NCBI GenBank assembly: GCA_029233965.1
Contig: JARGOP010000018.1
Span: 1-54,875 of the forward strand
DNA from: Verrucomicrobiales bacterium
GTDB lineage: Bacteria; Verrucomicrobiota; Verrucomicrobiia; Verrucomicrobiales; DEV007
Reading direction: 5' to 3'
Length of the DNA stretch: 54,875 bases
Part shown: piece after piece, positions 43,986-53,238 of the stretch
Position numbering within the stretch: the stretch's first letter is position 1
How the letters are laid out: each line of letters starts with the position of its first letter
The notes under the pieces: model-generated
What the model was told of the DNA's origin: nothing
The model's database searches: none
The model's input: the letters and a program-made list of their open reading frames with translations, nothing else
Program-made: the position numbers and the translations under genes

Positions 43986-45236
43986 ATGGTGCGCAGAAAA
44001 CACCTCATCCTCCCTCTGATATTGGCCAATCTCTTCATTTCGCATCTCTCAGCGGATGAAAAGAGCCATCTCGTCGCCGATCTTGATCCTTTTATCCATC
44101 TCCCGGGCGCCCATCTCATCAAGCCGGCGGATTTGGATACAATGTTTGAGAAAGGAAACTGGAACCGGAATCCGTATTTCAAATGGCTCACCAAAGACAA
44201 GTCACGGGCTATTTTTCAGCGCAAAGACACGCAGAATCTCGCCGTGGACCTGACTTTACTGGAGGGCAGCGTCCCGATCGAAGAGGCGATCATTGACTTT
44301 CAGGATGGTGAATTTCTCGGGATCACCATTTCAATCTTCAACCGCGGCGACGGCGGAAGCATTACTGCCGCAGACTTCGAAGCGAGGAACCGGAGCCTGG
44401 GGCGCCACCTCGGGCAGCAGCTTGATGTCCGTCCTGTTCGCCGAACCGAAAATCCCACTCAGGGGCTGCTCACTGCCGGATGGATCTGGATCTCGGCACG
44501 CGGGAAAGCGGTCCTCGAACACAATCCCGCCGCCCCGGAAAACACGGAGTTTCTGCGGATGCGTCTCGCCAGACGCGAAGCGGGCGGAGCTTACGAAGCG
44601 GCGACCAAAGATCGCGCCGGAGCCACCGTGACCCTTTCCGAGCTCCCCCGGAATGTCGCGAAAAAACCCGACGGCAGCATTTACGTCGGTGGAGTGCCGA
44701 TGGTGGATCAGGGTGCCAAGGGTTACTGCGTGGTCGCGTCCGCACAGCGGCTCTTCGAATACTACGGGATCGCCTGCGACATGCACCAACTGGCGCAGAT
44801 CGCCGATTCGGATCCGAATCGGGGCACGAGCGCTCTCGTCATTAACAAAGAGCTGGGAGCGATTGATCATCTCTTCAAAACGCGGTTCGAATGCCTCGCG
44901 ATCCGTCATGCCAGTGGTCTCGTCGAGCTGGTCGACGACAAGTACGTCGGCGAATCCATTTCGGAGAAAGACTTCTACAAGATGATTTCCAAGTGGATCG
45001 GAGAGGGCATCCCGCTTCTCTGGGCTCTTGAGGTCGGCCACTTTGAAGAGGACCCTCCACTCGAGATGCAAACGAGCGGCGGCCACATGCGAATGATCAT
45101 CGGATACAATCACACCACCGACCGGATCATTTTTTCCGACTCCTGGGGTGCCGGACACGAGTTCAAGACGATGGCCTCGAACGATGCCTTCCGCGCGACC
45201 TCGGGGCTCTTTCTCCTGAAACCGACGGTGCGCTAG
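43986..45236 (+). CDS. Secreted C39-like cysteine peptidase domain protein
   Basis: This 416-residue protein has a signal peptide (residues 1-23). Residues about 25-200 form an unrecognised N-terminal domain. The C-terminal half (about 240-416) is a papain-like C39 fold: the Cys is in QGAKGYCVVASAQRLFEYYG, the His in GGHMRMIIGYN, and the Asp/Ser region in IFSDSWGAG. It is not linked to an ABC transporter, so it is not a bacteriocin processing unit. The start is ATG 43986, before the signal peptide. It converges on the lipoprotein gene with a 4 bp overlap. Substrate unknown; possibly envelope protein maturation. Confidence 0.72.
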   Translation: MVRRKHLILPLILANLFISHLSADEKSHLVADLDPFIHLPGAHLIKPADLDTMFEKGNWNRNPYFKWLTKDKSRAIFQRKDTQNLAVDLTLLEGSVPIEEAIIDFQDGEFLGITISIFNRGDGGSITAADFEARNRSLGRHLGQQLDVRPVRRTENPTQGLLTAGWIWISARGKAVLEHNPAAPENTEFLRMRLARREAGGAYEAATKDRAGATVTLSELPRNVAKKPDGSIYVGGVPMVDQGAKGYCVVASAQRLFEYYGIACDMHQLAQIADSDPNRGTSALVINKELGAIDHLFKTRFECLAIRHASGLVELVDDKYVGESISEKDFYKMISKWIGEGIPLLWALEVGHFEEDPPLEMQTSGGHMRMIIGYNHTTDRIIFSDSWGAGHEFKTMASNDAFRATSGLFLLKPTVR

Positions 45237-45976
45237 TCTGCGCTTCCCTCCCGGATGATCAGGCCGGGCTGGTAGAGGTCCCGGTTCGAGGCCTGGAATT
45301 CGGCTTTCAGCGTGACTTTGAATCGTGTCAGGTCCACGAGGTGCCAGCGGAGGTATTTCCACTCGCCGGTATTCCCGTCATGTTCAATCCCGACCAGTAA
45401 ATGATGGGCATCATAGAGGACTTTATTCGTCTCCTTTCGCGGGGTGAAATAAAAGGTCCGCAGACTGGAATCGAGCGAGCCTTCCGCAACCAGTTTCGGA
45501 TCGAGATAAATGACGCGACCTGACGCCACGTGCCGGATGAACAGATCGGGGTAGCCGGATCTTTGCAGATTCCCTTCGGCGGTTCGCGGATGCCCGCACT
45601 CAAATTCGGGCGCTCGATCCAGCACTTCGATCAGGCCCTCTTCAAAGTAGGAGCTTACCTCATTGATGCGCCCTTCCTTGTGAGTGGGTGATCCGGGTTG
45701 GTTCAGCGTCGCGACGACCTCGCCGATGGCCCGATCTATCCCGTCGAGAATCTCGGCATCGACCGGTTCTTCGGGATTCAAGGGGAGAACCCGGTTTCCT
45801 GTCGATGTCTCGATCAGCGTCGCGAAATCGACATCCGTGAACGTTCCCCCTCCGTTGAGCACCGTCGAAACGAGAGACTCCACCGAAGGTTCCGCTTCGA
45901 TCACGACCTGAACCGGCTCGGGGCGACCACATCCTGACATGAGCACCCATAAAAGTAATGCCGCTACGATTCGCAT
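45233..45976 (-). CDS. Lipoprotein with nuclease-like motif
   Basis: This 247-residue protein has a lipobox (LMSGC) close to the N-terminus. The body is not recognised as a known family. One segment, GYPDLFIRHVASGRVIYLDP followed by KL, has the spacing of a PD-(D/E)xK nuclease core (Pro-Asp, about 15 residues, then Asp-x-Lys). A lipid-anchored nuclease would be unusual, so the resemblance may reflect a fold reused for another purpose. Its start overlaps the end of the thymidine phosphorylase gene by 13 bp, indicating cotranscription. It converges on the C39-like gene with a 4 bp overlap. Confidence 0.65.
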   Translation of the reverse strand: MRIVAALLLWVLMSGCGRPEPVQVVIEAEPSVESLVSTVLNGGGTFTDVDFATLIETSTGNRVLPLNPEEPVDAEILDGIDRAIGEVVATLNQPGSPTHKEGRINEVSSYFEEGLIEVLDRAPEFECGHPRTAEGNLQRSGYPDLFIRHVASGRVIYLDPKLVAEGSLDSSLRTFYFTPRKETNKVLYDAHHLLVGIEHDGNTGEWKYLRWHLVDLTRFKVTLKAEFQASNRDLYQPGLIIREGSAD

Positions 45977-47199
45977 TGAAATCCCTCCTCTACTCTCTCT
46001 CCGGCCTCTTCCGCAGCCGATGCACTTGCGGCATGAATCCGCCCGATCACATCCCCTGCTTTCACCACTTCGCCGACCTTTGCAAGACGATCAAACCCGA
46101 CCGAGAAATCAATGGAGTCACCGGTGCGGCTCCGTCCTGCGCCGAGAGCGAGACTTGCGCGACCGATCGTGTCGGCATCCATCCTCGTGATTTGCCCGCT
46201 ACCGGGAGCGTGAACCTCCCGGATCACCGGTGCGGCGTGGATCTCTTCGAGCCTCTTGAGATCGTCAGGATCACCTCCCTGACACGCCACCAATTCATCA
46301 AGCTTCGCGCGGGCGGTTCCATCGTCGAGCCACTGCTCCAGTTTATCCCGCCCCGCGACACTCACTTCGGCAGCGAGGTCCAGCGTCATTTTTCTCAAGT
46401 CGCCCGGACCGCCTCCTTCGAGCACCTGAATCGCTTCGACCACTTCCAGCGCATTTCCCACGGACCTGCCGAGTGGCTCGTCCATGGGATGATAGAGAAC
46501 CCTCGTTTCCACGCCCATGGCCCCGCCCACCGCCTGCATCGCCGAGCCGAGACTCTCCGCCTCCGGCCTTGTTTTCATGAACGCTCCGCTTCCGAACTTC
46601 ACATCGAGCACCAGCGCATCCAGAGACTCGGCCAGTTTTTTCGACATGATGGATGCCACGATGAGAGGCTGACTCGGAACGGTCGCGGTGACATCGCGGA
46701 GTGCGTAGAGTTTTTTATCCGCCGGACAAAAGTCGGCGGTTTGGCCCATCATGACGACCCCGATCTTCCCGAGCTGCCGGACCGCTTCATCACCGGAGAC
46801 ATTCACCGAAAAGCCGGGAATCGATTCCAGTTTATCCAGCGTTCCCCCGGTGATTCCCAATCCTCTTCCGGAAATCATGGGAACCCAGACTTCGTCGCAG
46901 GCGAGCAAAGGAGCCAGAATCAGCGAGGTCTTATCGCCAATTCCCCCGGTGGAGTGCTTGTCAACAATGCGGGGAGCAGTCGCGGGATAGGACATTTTCC
47001 CACCCGAATCCAGCATCGCGAGGGTCAGGAAAGTCGTCTCGTCGGCGCTCATTCCCTTGAAGTAGACCGCCATTGCAAAAGCCGACATCTGGTAATCCGG
47101 GAGGCGACCCTCCGTGAACTCCCTGATGAGGAAGCGCACTTCATCCTCTGACAACGGTCCTCCGTCACGCTTGCGTTCGATGAGAGTGGGAATGTGCAT
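45964..47199 (-). CDS. deoA: Thymidine/pyrimidine-nucleoside phosphorylase
   Basis: This 411-residue protein salvages pyrimidine nucleosides by phosphorolysis to base and (deoxy)ribose 1-phosphate. VDKHSTGGIGDKTSLILAPL is the glycine-rich phosphate-binding motif (DKHSTGG(I/V)GDK). ISGRGLGITGGTLDKLESIPG and VLDVKFGSGAFMKT are the other family signatures. Whether it prefers thymidine or uridine cannot be told. The length is slightly below that of E. coli DeoA and complete. It heads a two-gene unit with the overlapping lipoprotein. Confidence 0.93.
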   Translation of the reverse strand: MHIPTLIERKRDGGPLSEDEVRFLIREFTEGRLPDYQMSAFAMAVYFKGMSADETTFLTLAMLDSGGKMSYPATAPRIVDKHSTGGIGDKTSLILAPLLACDEVWVPMISGRGLGITGGTLDKLESIPGFSVNVSGDEAVRQLGKIGVVMMGQTADFCPADKKLYALRDVTATVPSQPLIVASIMSKKLAESLDALVLDVKFGSGAFMKTRPEAESLGSAMQAVGGAMGVETRVLYHPMDEPLGRSVGNALEVVEAIQVLEGGGPGDLRKMTLDLAAEVSVAGRDKLEQWLDDGTARAKLDELVACQGGDPDDLKRLEEIHAAPVIREVHAPGSGQITRMDADTIGRASLALGAGRSRTGDSIDFSVGFDRLAKVGEVVKAGDVIGRIHAASASAAEEAGERVEEGFQCES

Positions 47200-47293
47200 C
47201 GCCTGACAGCATTGCCCCGTGAGCCATCGGGATAAAGAAAAAATCTCGCCGGAACACTTGCCACGCTAAGGTCTTTCACTAGAATCCACGCCT

Positions 47294-48166
47294 ATGGCTG
47301 AAGAATTGAACTTTAAACAGGAACTGACTGCCTGTTTTGGATACCCTGTCGCCGAGAATCCAACGCAGGCGATGATCGAGCCCGCCTACGCAGCGATGGG
47401 ACTCGATTGGCGCTACCTGACCCTGGAAGTGAGACCTGAGGATCTTGCCGCCGCCGTCGCGGGAGCGCGGGCGTTCGGGTTTCAGGGATTCAACTGCACC
47501 ATTCCGCATAAGGTGGAGGTCATTCCGTATCTGGACGGACTCGGCGACTCCGCGAGGCTGATGGGCGCGGTAAATTGCGTCGTGAATCGCGACGGGAAAC
47601 TGATCGGAGAGAACACGGACGGAAAAGGTTTCGTCTCAAGTTTCAAAGAGCTCGACGACCCGGCGGGAAAATCACTGGTCCTGCTCGGAGCCGGAGGAGC
47701 CGCGCGCGCGATCGGGGTCGAAATGGCGTTGGCCGGAGTCCGCGAGATCACTCTGGTAAACCGCAACGAAGAACGGGGCCGTGAACTGGAAACGCTCTTC
47801 AAAACGGATTTAAACGAGGCTGTGGGCGGCGGTCTCAAGGTCACCTACGTTCCCTGGTCAGGCGATTTCGACATTCCTGAGGGCACCGACATCGTCGTCA
47901 ACGCGACTTCGATCGGACTGTTCCCCGACGTGGACGCCCGCATTGCACTGAACCTCGAAACCCTTTCATCAGAAATGATTGTCGCTGATGTGATTCCGAA
48001 TCCACCGGCAACCCGACTCGTTCGCGAGGCGAGAGAGAAAGGTTGCCGCGTCATTGACGGCCTCGGAATGCTGGTGGCTCAGGGTGTGATTGGCATTGAG
48101 TTCTGGACCGGCCGCAGTCCCGATCCGGGAGTGATGCGATCTGCGTTGGAGGAAATTTTCTCCTAG
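47294..48166 (+). CDS. Shikimate dehydrogenase-like protein with altered substrate motif
   Basis: This 290-residue protein is homologous to AroE. It keeps catalytic Lys73 (NCTIPHK), Asp109 (ENTDGKG) and the dinucleotide loop GAGGAARAIG. The shikimate carboxylate clamp Ser-x-Ser, present in the aroE of this window (Ser39, Ser41), is replaced by Asn22-x-Thr24 in AENPTQAMIEPAY. That makes normal shikimate binding unlikely and points to a different polyol or cyclic substrate. Since the other aroE is canonical, this copy is not needed for chorismate synthesis. The start is ATG 47294. Its last 4 bp overlap the convergent flavoprotein gene. Alternatives are a quinate-dehydrogenase-like or an AroE-like enzyme of unknown role. 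Confidence 0.82.
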   Translation: MAEELNFKQELTACFGYPVAENPTQAMIEPAYAAMGLDWRYLTLEVRPEDLAAAVAGARAFGFQGFNCTIPHKVEVIPYLDGLGDSARLMGAVNCVVNRDGKLIGENTDGKGFVSSFKELDDPAGKSLVLLGAGGAARAIGVEMALAGVREITLVNRNEERGRELETLFKTDLNEAVGGGLKVTYVPWSGDFDIPEGTDIVVNATSIGLFPDVDARIALNLETLSSEMIVADVIPNPPATRLVREAREKGCRVIDGLGMLVAQGVIGIEFWTGRSPDPGVMRSALEEIFS

Positions 48167-49695
48167 CGGATCTGGAAATCGAGCCACTTTTTCAGCAGCC
48201 CGGCGAGAAAAGGAGTGAGCCTCGTTTTCGCATAAAGGTCACCCGCTTTGCGAATCGCTTCGCCCTGCGTCGGGTAGGGGCTGATCGTTGCCCCAATTTT
48301 TCCGAGTCCAACTCCGGCGACCATCGCCTGACTGATTTGACTGATGAGATCTCCGGCGTTCCTCGAAACGATGGTCGCGGCAACGATCCTGTCCTTTCCT
48401 CTCTCCGTGTAGATCTTCACGAAGCCGTCCGTCCCGCCTTCGAGAATCGCACGATCGACGCGGCTCATGTCCACACGGTAAAGGTCAAGTTCCTCCTTCC
48501 GGGCGTCGAGGTCGTCCCGGGTCGGACCCACGTGCGCGACTTCGGGAGTCGTGTAGGTCGTCCATGGAATGACGAGACCGGATGTCTTCGCCCTGCCTCC
48601 GAAAAGTGCATTCCGAATCACATTGCGGGCCATGAAATCGGCCGCGTGGGTGAACTGAAACGTCGAGCAGACATCGCCGGCCGCGAAGACCTTCTTATTC
48701 GTGGTCCGGAGATGGTCATCGACATGAACACCGTTCTTGAAATCGAATTCGATGCCTGCTTCTTCGAGACCGAGCCCCTCCACATTTGGAGAACGACCGG
48801 CCGCGATGAGAAGCCGGTCAACGCTGATCGTTTCCCCCGAATCCTCCCCTTTCTTCCGCATTGAGATCGTCCCGTCGTTGTTCTTCGCGACGGCAAGACT
48901 GGAGCCGAAGTCCCGGATCACGACCCCGTCCCGCTCCAGCTCCTTCGCAATGAGATCACCGGCTTCCCGATCCTCCTTCGGGAGCATCCCGGAACGCCCC
49001 GTGAAAAGTGTCACCTCAGAGCCGAACCTCGCAAATGCCTGTGCCATTTCCGCCCCGACCGGGCCGGCTCCGACGATGCCGAAACGTTTGGGCAGTTCGG
49101 TCAGGGAGAACAGGGTTTCGTTCGTGAGGTAATCCACTCCGTCGAGTCCATCAATGGCGGGAGCGGAGGCGCGGGCACCGGTCGCCACGACCGCCCTCGC
49201 GAACTTGAGTTCCTGGCCGTTCACTTCGATCGTGTCGGGTCCGGTGAATTTTGCGGAACCAAGGAAGACATCGATTCCGAGACCTTGGAAACGCTCCGCC
49301 GAATCGTGTGGGGAAATGTCGGAGCGCAGTTTTCGCATTCGCTCCATCACGGCGGCAAAATCGACGGTCACTCCGTCCGGCACATGCACACCGAAACGTT
49401 CCATGTTCCGCGCCGACGCGGCGGCATGGGCGGAAGCAATGATCGCCTTGGAAGGAACGCATCCCACATTGAGGCAGTCACCGCCGAGGAGATCGCGCTC
49501 GATGAGAGCCACTTTCGCCCCGACTCCGGCGGAACCGGCAGCCGCGACGAGTCCGGCCGTTCCCGCTCCGATCACAACAAGATTGTACTTTCCGTCCGGA
49601 GTTGGATTCACCCAGTCCCGGGGATGAACATTGCTTTCGAGCTTGCGGTTGTGCTCGTCGAGAGGATGAAGAGGGGCAAAAGCCGGAGTGGTCAT
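48163..49695 (-). CDS. MerA-like FAD-dependent pyridine nucleotide-disulfide oxidoreductase
   Basis: This 510-residue flavoprotein has the FAD loop VIGAGTAGLVAAAGSAGVGA, the redox Cys pair Cys74/Cys79 (GGDCLNVGCVPSK), the NAD loop GIVGAGPVGAEMAQAF and the GDV motif AAGDVCSTFQFTHAA. The C-terminal half fits the mercuric reductase-like branch (TTYTTPEVAHVGPT, PYPTQGEAIRKAGD) and has no His-x4-Glu of lipoamide dehydrogenase. It has no N-terminal HMA domain and no C-terminal Cys pair, so true mercury reduction is not supported. Substrate unknown. The 36 residues before the FAD fold are a family-typical extension. It converges on the AroE-like gene with a 4 bp overlap. Confidence 0.88.
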   Translation of the reverse strand: MTTPAFAPLHPLDEHNRKLESNVHPRDWVNPTPDGKYNLVVIGAGTAGLVAAAGSAGVGAKVALIERDLLGGDCLNVGCVPSKAIIASAHAAASARNMERFGVHVPDGVTVDFAAVMERMRKLRSDISPHDSAERFQGLGIDVFLGSAKFTGPDTIEVNGQELKFARAVVATGARASAPAIDGLDGVDYLTNETLFSLTELPKRFGIVGAGPVGAEMAQAFARFGSEVTLFTGRSGMLPKEDREAGDLIAKELERDGVVIRDFGSSLAVAKNNDGTISMRKKGEDSGETISVDRLLIAAGRSPNVEGLGLEEAGIEFDFKNGVHVDDHLRTTNKKVFAAGDVCSTFQFTHAADFMARNVIRNALFGGRAKTSGLVIPWTTYTTPEVAHVGPTRDDLDARKEELDLYRVDMSRVDRAILEGGTDGFVKIYTERGKDRIVAATIVSRNAGDLISQISQAMVAGVGLGKIGATISPYPTQGEAIRKAGDLYAKTRLTPFLAGLLKKWLDFQIR

Positions 49696-49767
49696 GAAGC
49701 GGTCACAAGAGACGTTACGGTGACGACGGCTTTTGAAGTCTCCTTACGGGAGAGATCGAACCCGGCT

Positions 49768-50805
49768 TCACTCCGGAGGCTGAATCTGCTCTAGCATCTC
49801 CCCCATTTTTTGAAGTGTGCCGATAATCTCAGGATTCTCCTCGAGCAGCTTCAGGAAGAAATCCCCCGGCTCAACTGTCGGAGAGGAAGAGGCGCCCGCG
49901 GTACCATGTTCCATCGCCCAGGCATCGACCCATCCGGTTTCCCCTTCGGCGAAACCAAGATCGAGGAGCCGATTTTCGAGGTCGGGCATGTGACCGGCCC
50001 CGTAAAAAATCGCGTATTTTCCCCCGCCCTTCGCCTGCCGCACCTGAGCGAGCGTTTCCATGACGACTTTATTGCGTTCCGTGACGAGAACGGTTCCATC
50101 ATCCCCTTCGAGCTGAGTAATGAACGATTCCGCCTCACTCAGGAGCGGGGCAAGAAGACGCTTCAGCTCTGTGCTGTTCCCGGATGTCACCGCACTGAGA
50201 AGACCGGACAGCATCAGGCTCATTCCCGCCTCGCTGTCAGGAAGCCCGGCGATGGAGCCTTCAGCCGAGAGGGCCATGGCTCGCGAAAAGATCTCCGAAA
50301 AATTCTGATTCCGCGCTGCCATGAGGCCGTTCAAGCCGTCCCACTCCACATCCGCGTGAACAAAATTTTCCGCCCCGTAATCAATTCCCTCGAGCTGAAA
50401 TTCGAGCCCGAGAAATGATTTCGCCATCGTTTGCAGCTGTCGAATTCCCGCCATTTCATCGGAGCCGGTCGGAAGTTCGTCTGCCGTTTCAGGAGAAAAG
50501 GCTCCTCCCACCATTTCATACAATACGGAATCGTAGGTCGCGAGGAGCTGATTCAGATTTTCAAAATACGAACCATCCGCGAGATGAACCACCGCGACGA
50601 GATCGACGATCGTATCGCCTTTCTGAAATCTCGTGATTGCAGTTTGAAGGAGATCCTTTTCGGTCCCTTCCAGAAACCTGACATAATCCGAACTCTCTTC
50701 GCCCGGTGCTGTCGCCGGGGGAACGGCGGGCGGTTCTGCGGTGGTCTGCCCGTTCACCGGGCTGAAGAAAAAGGTCAGTCCGAGGCAGGGGAGCAGAAAT
50801 CTCAT
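49768..50805 (-). CDS. Secreted TraB/TIKI-like protein
   Basis: This 345-residue protein has a signal peptide (about residues 1-19). It resembles the TraB/PrgY/TIKI superfamily, with AVVHLADGSYFENLNQLLAT near residue 70 and VLYEMVGG for the first motif, and FYGAGHMPDLENRLLDLG in the C-terminal part for the second. Members are metal-dependent proteases or related hydrolases. Here the domain is periplasmic or extracellular. It follows the PQQ-propeller gene on the same strand by 31 bp and is probably cotranscribed with it. Substrate unknown. Confidence 0.75.
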   Translation of the reverse strand: MRFLLPCLGLTFFFSPVNGQTTAEPPAVPPATAPGEESSDYVRFLEGTEKDLLQTAITRFQKGDTIVDLVAVVHLADGSYFENLNQLLATYDSVLYEMVGGAFSPETADELPTGSDEMAGIRQLQTMAKSFLGLEFQLEGIDYGAENFVHADVEWDGLNGLMAARNQNFSEIFSRAMALSAEGSIAGLPDSEAGMSLMLSGLLSAVTSGNSTELKRLLAPLLSEAESFITQLEGDDGTVLVTERNKVVMETLAQVRQAKGGGKYAIFYGAGHMPDLENRLLDLGFAEGETGWVDAWAMEHGTAGASSSPTVEPGDFFLKLLEENPEIIGTLQKMGEMLEQIQPPE

Positions 50806-50836
50806 GATCTATGGGACGATTGAAAGGGAATTCCCG

Positions 50837-52075
50837 TTAGGAATCTTTTCCGACTTTCACTGCGGCGAGTTGTCCCGCCGCATTCCGCGCGAAGATTTTC
50901 CCGTTCGCGACAACCGGAACAGTCCAGACACGACCGGGAACGACATTCGTTGAAACCGTCGGCTCGAATCCGGCGGGGCTCGCCGCTCCGATCTGCAAGG
51001 CACCCATCTCACTGAGAACCACCAGTTGATCCCCCACCGCGCAGAGCGTACCATGACCGATTGAGGTGTCGGTCCACTTAGTCTCGCCGGTTTTGAAATC
51101 GAGACACTTGAGGCCGGTTCCATCCACGCTCTCATTTCCATCCACTCCGTAGAGATAGCCGTCGATGAGGACAGCTGCGTTCATCTGTGTGCGGAGATCA
51201 CGATTCTGCCAGACCTTTTCCGGCTTGCCGTTGCCGTCCCACGAAAGCAGGACCGCGCCTTTGCCATAGCCACTCGAGATAAAGATCTCATTGCCGGAAA
51301 CGACGGGGTCCGCAGCATTGACGCCATAGCGGGTCATCCAGCGATACTCCCAGACGACCTCCCCGGTTTCCGCTTTCACGCAGACATAAAAACGCTTGTT
51401 CGTGAAGATGAGATACTGCGTTTCACCACGCGTGACCGGAAAGGGTGAGGAGTATCCCGCTTCCTCATTCTTCGACTTCCAGATTTCGGTTCCATCGTTC
51501 TTGTTCAGCGCAATACCCGATTCGCCGGCGGTCAGGTAGACGCGGTCACCCATGACAAAGGGCGCACCGGTGAATCCCCACGTCGGCTTGGAATAGCCGA
51601 ACTCGTCCTTCAGGTTGCGTTTCCAGACCACCGATCCGTCATTGGCATTCAGGCAGAACACCTCGCCCTCACGCGCCACGTGGTAGAGACGATCGCCATC
51701 GAAAGTCACCGTTCCGGTCGTTCCTCCCTGAAAATAGAGATCGCCGAGCGGCTGCGGATAACTGAACTGCCACAGCTCGGCGCCGGTCTTTTCGTCGAGG
51801 CAAAAAATCTTGTCCGTGTCACCGCCGAAATGCCCCGTGATGACCAGCTTTCCGTTGCTGATCACCGGCGCACTGTACCCGAGGCCGACCTCAGCCTTCC
51901 AGACGGTGCTCACCTCACCTTCGCTCGCGATGGATTCCGCTTTCGCAATTCCGTTTCTCTCGAGCCCCCGGAAGACCGGCCAGTCATCGGCGAAACTATG
52001 ATGGAGAATCATCGTGGCGAGAGAAGCCATGAGTGTCGTATTGACGCGGGGGATCCTGGGCGACAGCATGCACAT
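50837..52075 (-). CDS. Secreted PQQ-type beta-propeller protein
   Basis: This protein of up to 412 residues has repeated beta-propeller blades with Trp-docking motifs (TGAELWQFSY, DGSVVWKRNL, DGTEIWKSK, TGEVVWEYRW, TGETKWTD). These are typical of PQQ-binding-like repeat proteins abundant in PVC bacteria. The PQQ-ligand and Ca residues of true dehydrogenases are not evident, so it may be a structural or binding propeller. The start could be ATG 52075 or, with a better signal peptide, ATG 52030 (MASLATMILHHSFADD). The start at 52075 would touch the divergent aldose epimerase start. Downstream is the TraB-like gene. Confidence 0.82.
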   Translation of the reverse strand: MCMLSPRIPRVNTTLMASLATMILHHSFADDWPVFRGLERNGIAKAESIASEGEVSTVWKAEVGLGYSAPVISNGKLVITGHFGGDTDKIFCLDEKTGAELWQFSYPQPLGDLYFQGGTTGTVTFDGDRLYHVAREGEVFCLNANDGSVVWKRNLKDEFGYSKPTWGFTGAPFVMGDRVYLTAGESGIALNKNDGTEIWKSKNEEAGYSSPFPVTRGETQYLIFTNKRFYVCVKAETGEVVWEYRWMTRYGVNAADPVVSGNEIFISSGYGKGAVLLSWDGNGKPEKVWQNRDLRTQMNAAVLIDGYLYGVDGNESVDGTGLKCLDFKTGETKWTDTSIGHGTLCAVGDQLVVLSEMGALQIGAASPAGFEPTVSTNVVPGRVWTVPVVANGKIFARNAAGQLAAVKVGKDS

Positions 52076-53161
52076 ATGAAAAATGTCAGTCAGATCGCGC
52101 TCTTGGCAACCGTGTTCTTGTCGATGCCTCTGATCGGGACTGCGGAAATCGAGACGAAGATTTGGGGAACCATGCCCGACGGTCAGGAGGTAGAGCTTTT
52201 CACCCTGACCAACGATCAGGGAACGACAGTCCGTCTCGCGGAATATGGAGCACTCCTCGTTTCCATCGACACCCCTGACCGCGACGGCAGACCCGGACGC
52301 GTCACGCTTTCCTACAATTCACTCGACGAGGCCCTCGCCGTTGGCGTCTTCGGTTCGGTGATCGGTCGCTTTGCCAACCGCATCGATGGAGGGGGGTTCG
52401 AGATCGATGGAACGCGATATCAACTCGAGAGCGTGAACCCCAAAACCGGAGTGCACATCCATGGCGGGAAAACCGGCTTTCATCGTCAGCTTTGGAAGGG
52501 CCGACGCATCGAAGACTCACGCGGACCTGCGATTGCTTTCACGCTGGAGAGCCCGGACGGCCAGGAAGGTTATCCCGGCACCGTTCGAGCCACCGTGATC
52601 TACTGCCTCACTCCCGGAAACACGCTTCTGATCGATTACGAGGCGACCACGGATCAGCCAACCCACGTCAACCTGACCAACCACGCCTATTTCAATCTCG
52701 CCGGCAACGGGACGATTGAAGATCACGAGTTGCAGATTCTCTCGTCGTCGATCCTCGAAATCGATGAGCGAAACATTCCGTCCGGACCACTTCTCCCGGT
52801 GACCGGCACCCCCTTCGATTTTTCGTTCCCGACAAGAATCGGTGATCAACTGCCGAAGATCGCATCCGGCGGACTGGACCACTGCTTCACCGTCGGAGAG
52901 GACGGGATTCCGAAACCGGTGGCCATCCTCAGCGATCCGAAGAGTGGCCGAATCATGACCGTGAAGAGCACCAAACCCGGAGTCCAGATTTTCACGGCCA
53001 ACCACTTCAAAGGAACCCCCTTTCCGAAATGGGGCGGGATCTGTTTTGAAACACAGTATTATCCGAACGCCCCCAATGAACCGACCTTCCCTTCCAGTCT
53101 CCTGAAGCCGGGTCAGACCTATCGGCACTCCACTCACTTTCAGTTCAGCCTGTCTGAATAG
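52076..53161 (+). CDS. galM: Secreted aldose 1-epimerase (mutarotase)
   Basis: This 361-residue protein has a signal peptide (residues 1-22, ending GTAEIE). GRFANRI (residues 97-103) and HVNLTNHAYFNLAGNG (catalytic-type His203) are GalM substrate motifs. GGLDHCF and FETQYYPNAPNEP carry the remaining catalytic Glu and binding residues. It interconverts alpha and beta anomers of aldoses; export suggests action on sugars released outside the cytoplasm. The start codon lies directly against the divergent PQQ-propeller start: CATATG at 52073-52078 contains both ATG codons. No Shine-Dalgarno was seen. Confidence 0.9.
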   Translation: MKNVSQIALLATVFLSMPLIGTAEIETKIWGTMPDGQEVELFTLTNDQGTTVRLAEYGALLVSIDTPDRDGRPGRVTLSYNSLDEALAVGVFGSVIGRFANRIDGGGFEIDGTRYQLESVNPKTGVHIHGGKTGFHRQLWKGRRIEDSRGPAIAFTLESPDGQEGYPGTVRATVIYCLTPGNTLLIDYEATTDQPTHVNLTNHAYFNLAGNGTIEDHELQILSSSILEIDERNIPSGPLLPVTGTPFDFSFPTRIGDQLPKIASGGLDHCFTVGEDGIPKPVAILSDPKSGRIMTVKSTKPGVQIFTANHFKGTPFPKWGGICFETQYYPNAPNEPTFPSSLLKPGQTYRHSTHFQFSLSE

Positions 53162-53238
53162 CAGTCTCACCACTGGATCCCTCCGTGTTCGCGTTACTTT
53201 GATCCTGCCTTCATCGGGGCCTATCTTTGCAACCGGCT

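Noticed and set aside
45958-47151. 397-codon plus-strand frame opposite deoA
   Set aside because: Antisense shadow of the thymidine phosphorylase gene, without motifs.
48163-49695. Mercury resistance (merA) function
   Set aside because: The C-terminal Cys pair and the N-terminal HMA domain are missing, and no merR, merT or merP is near.
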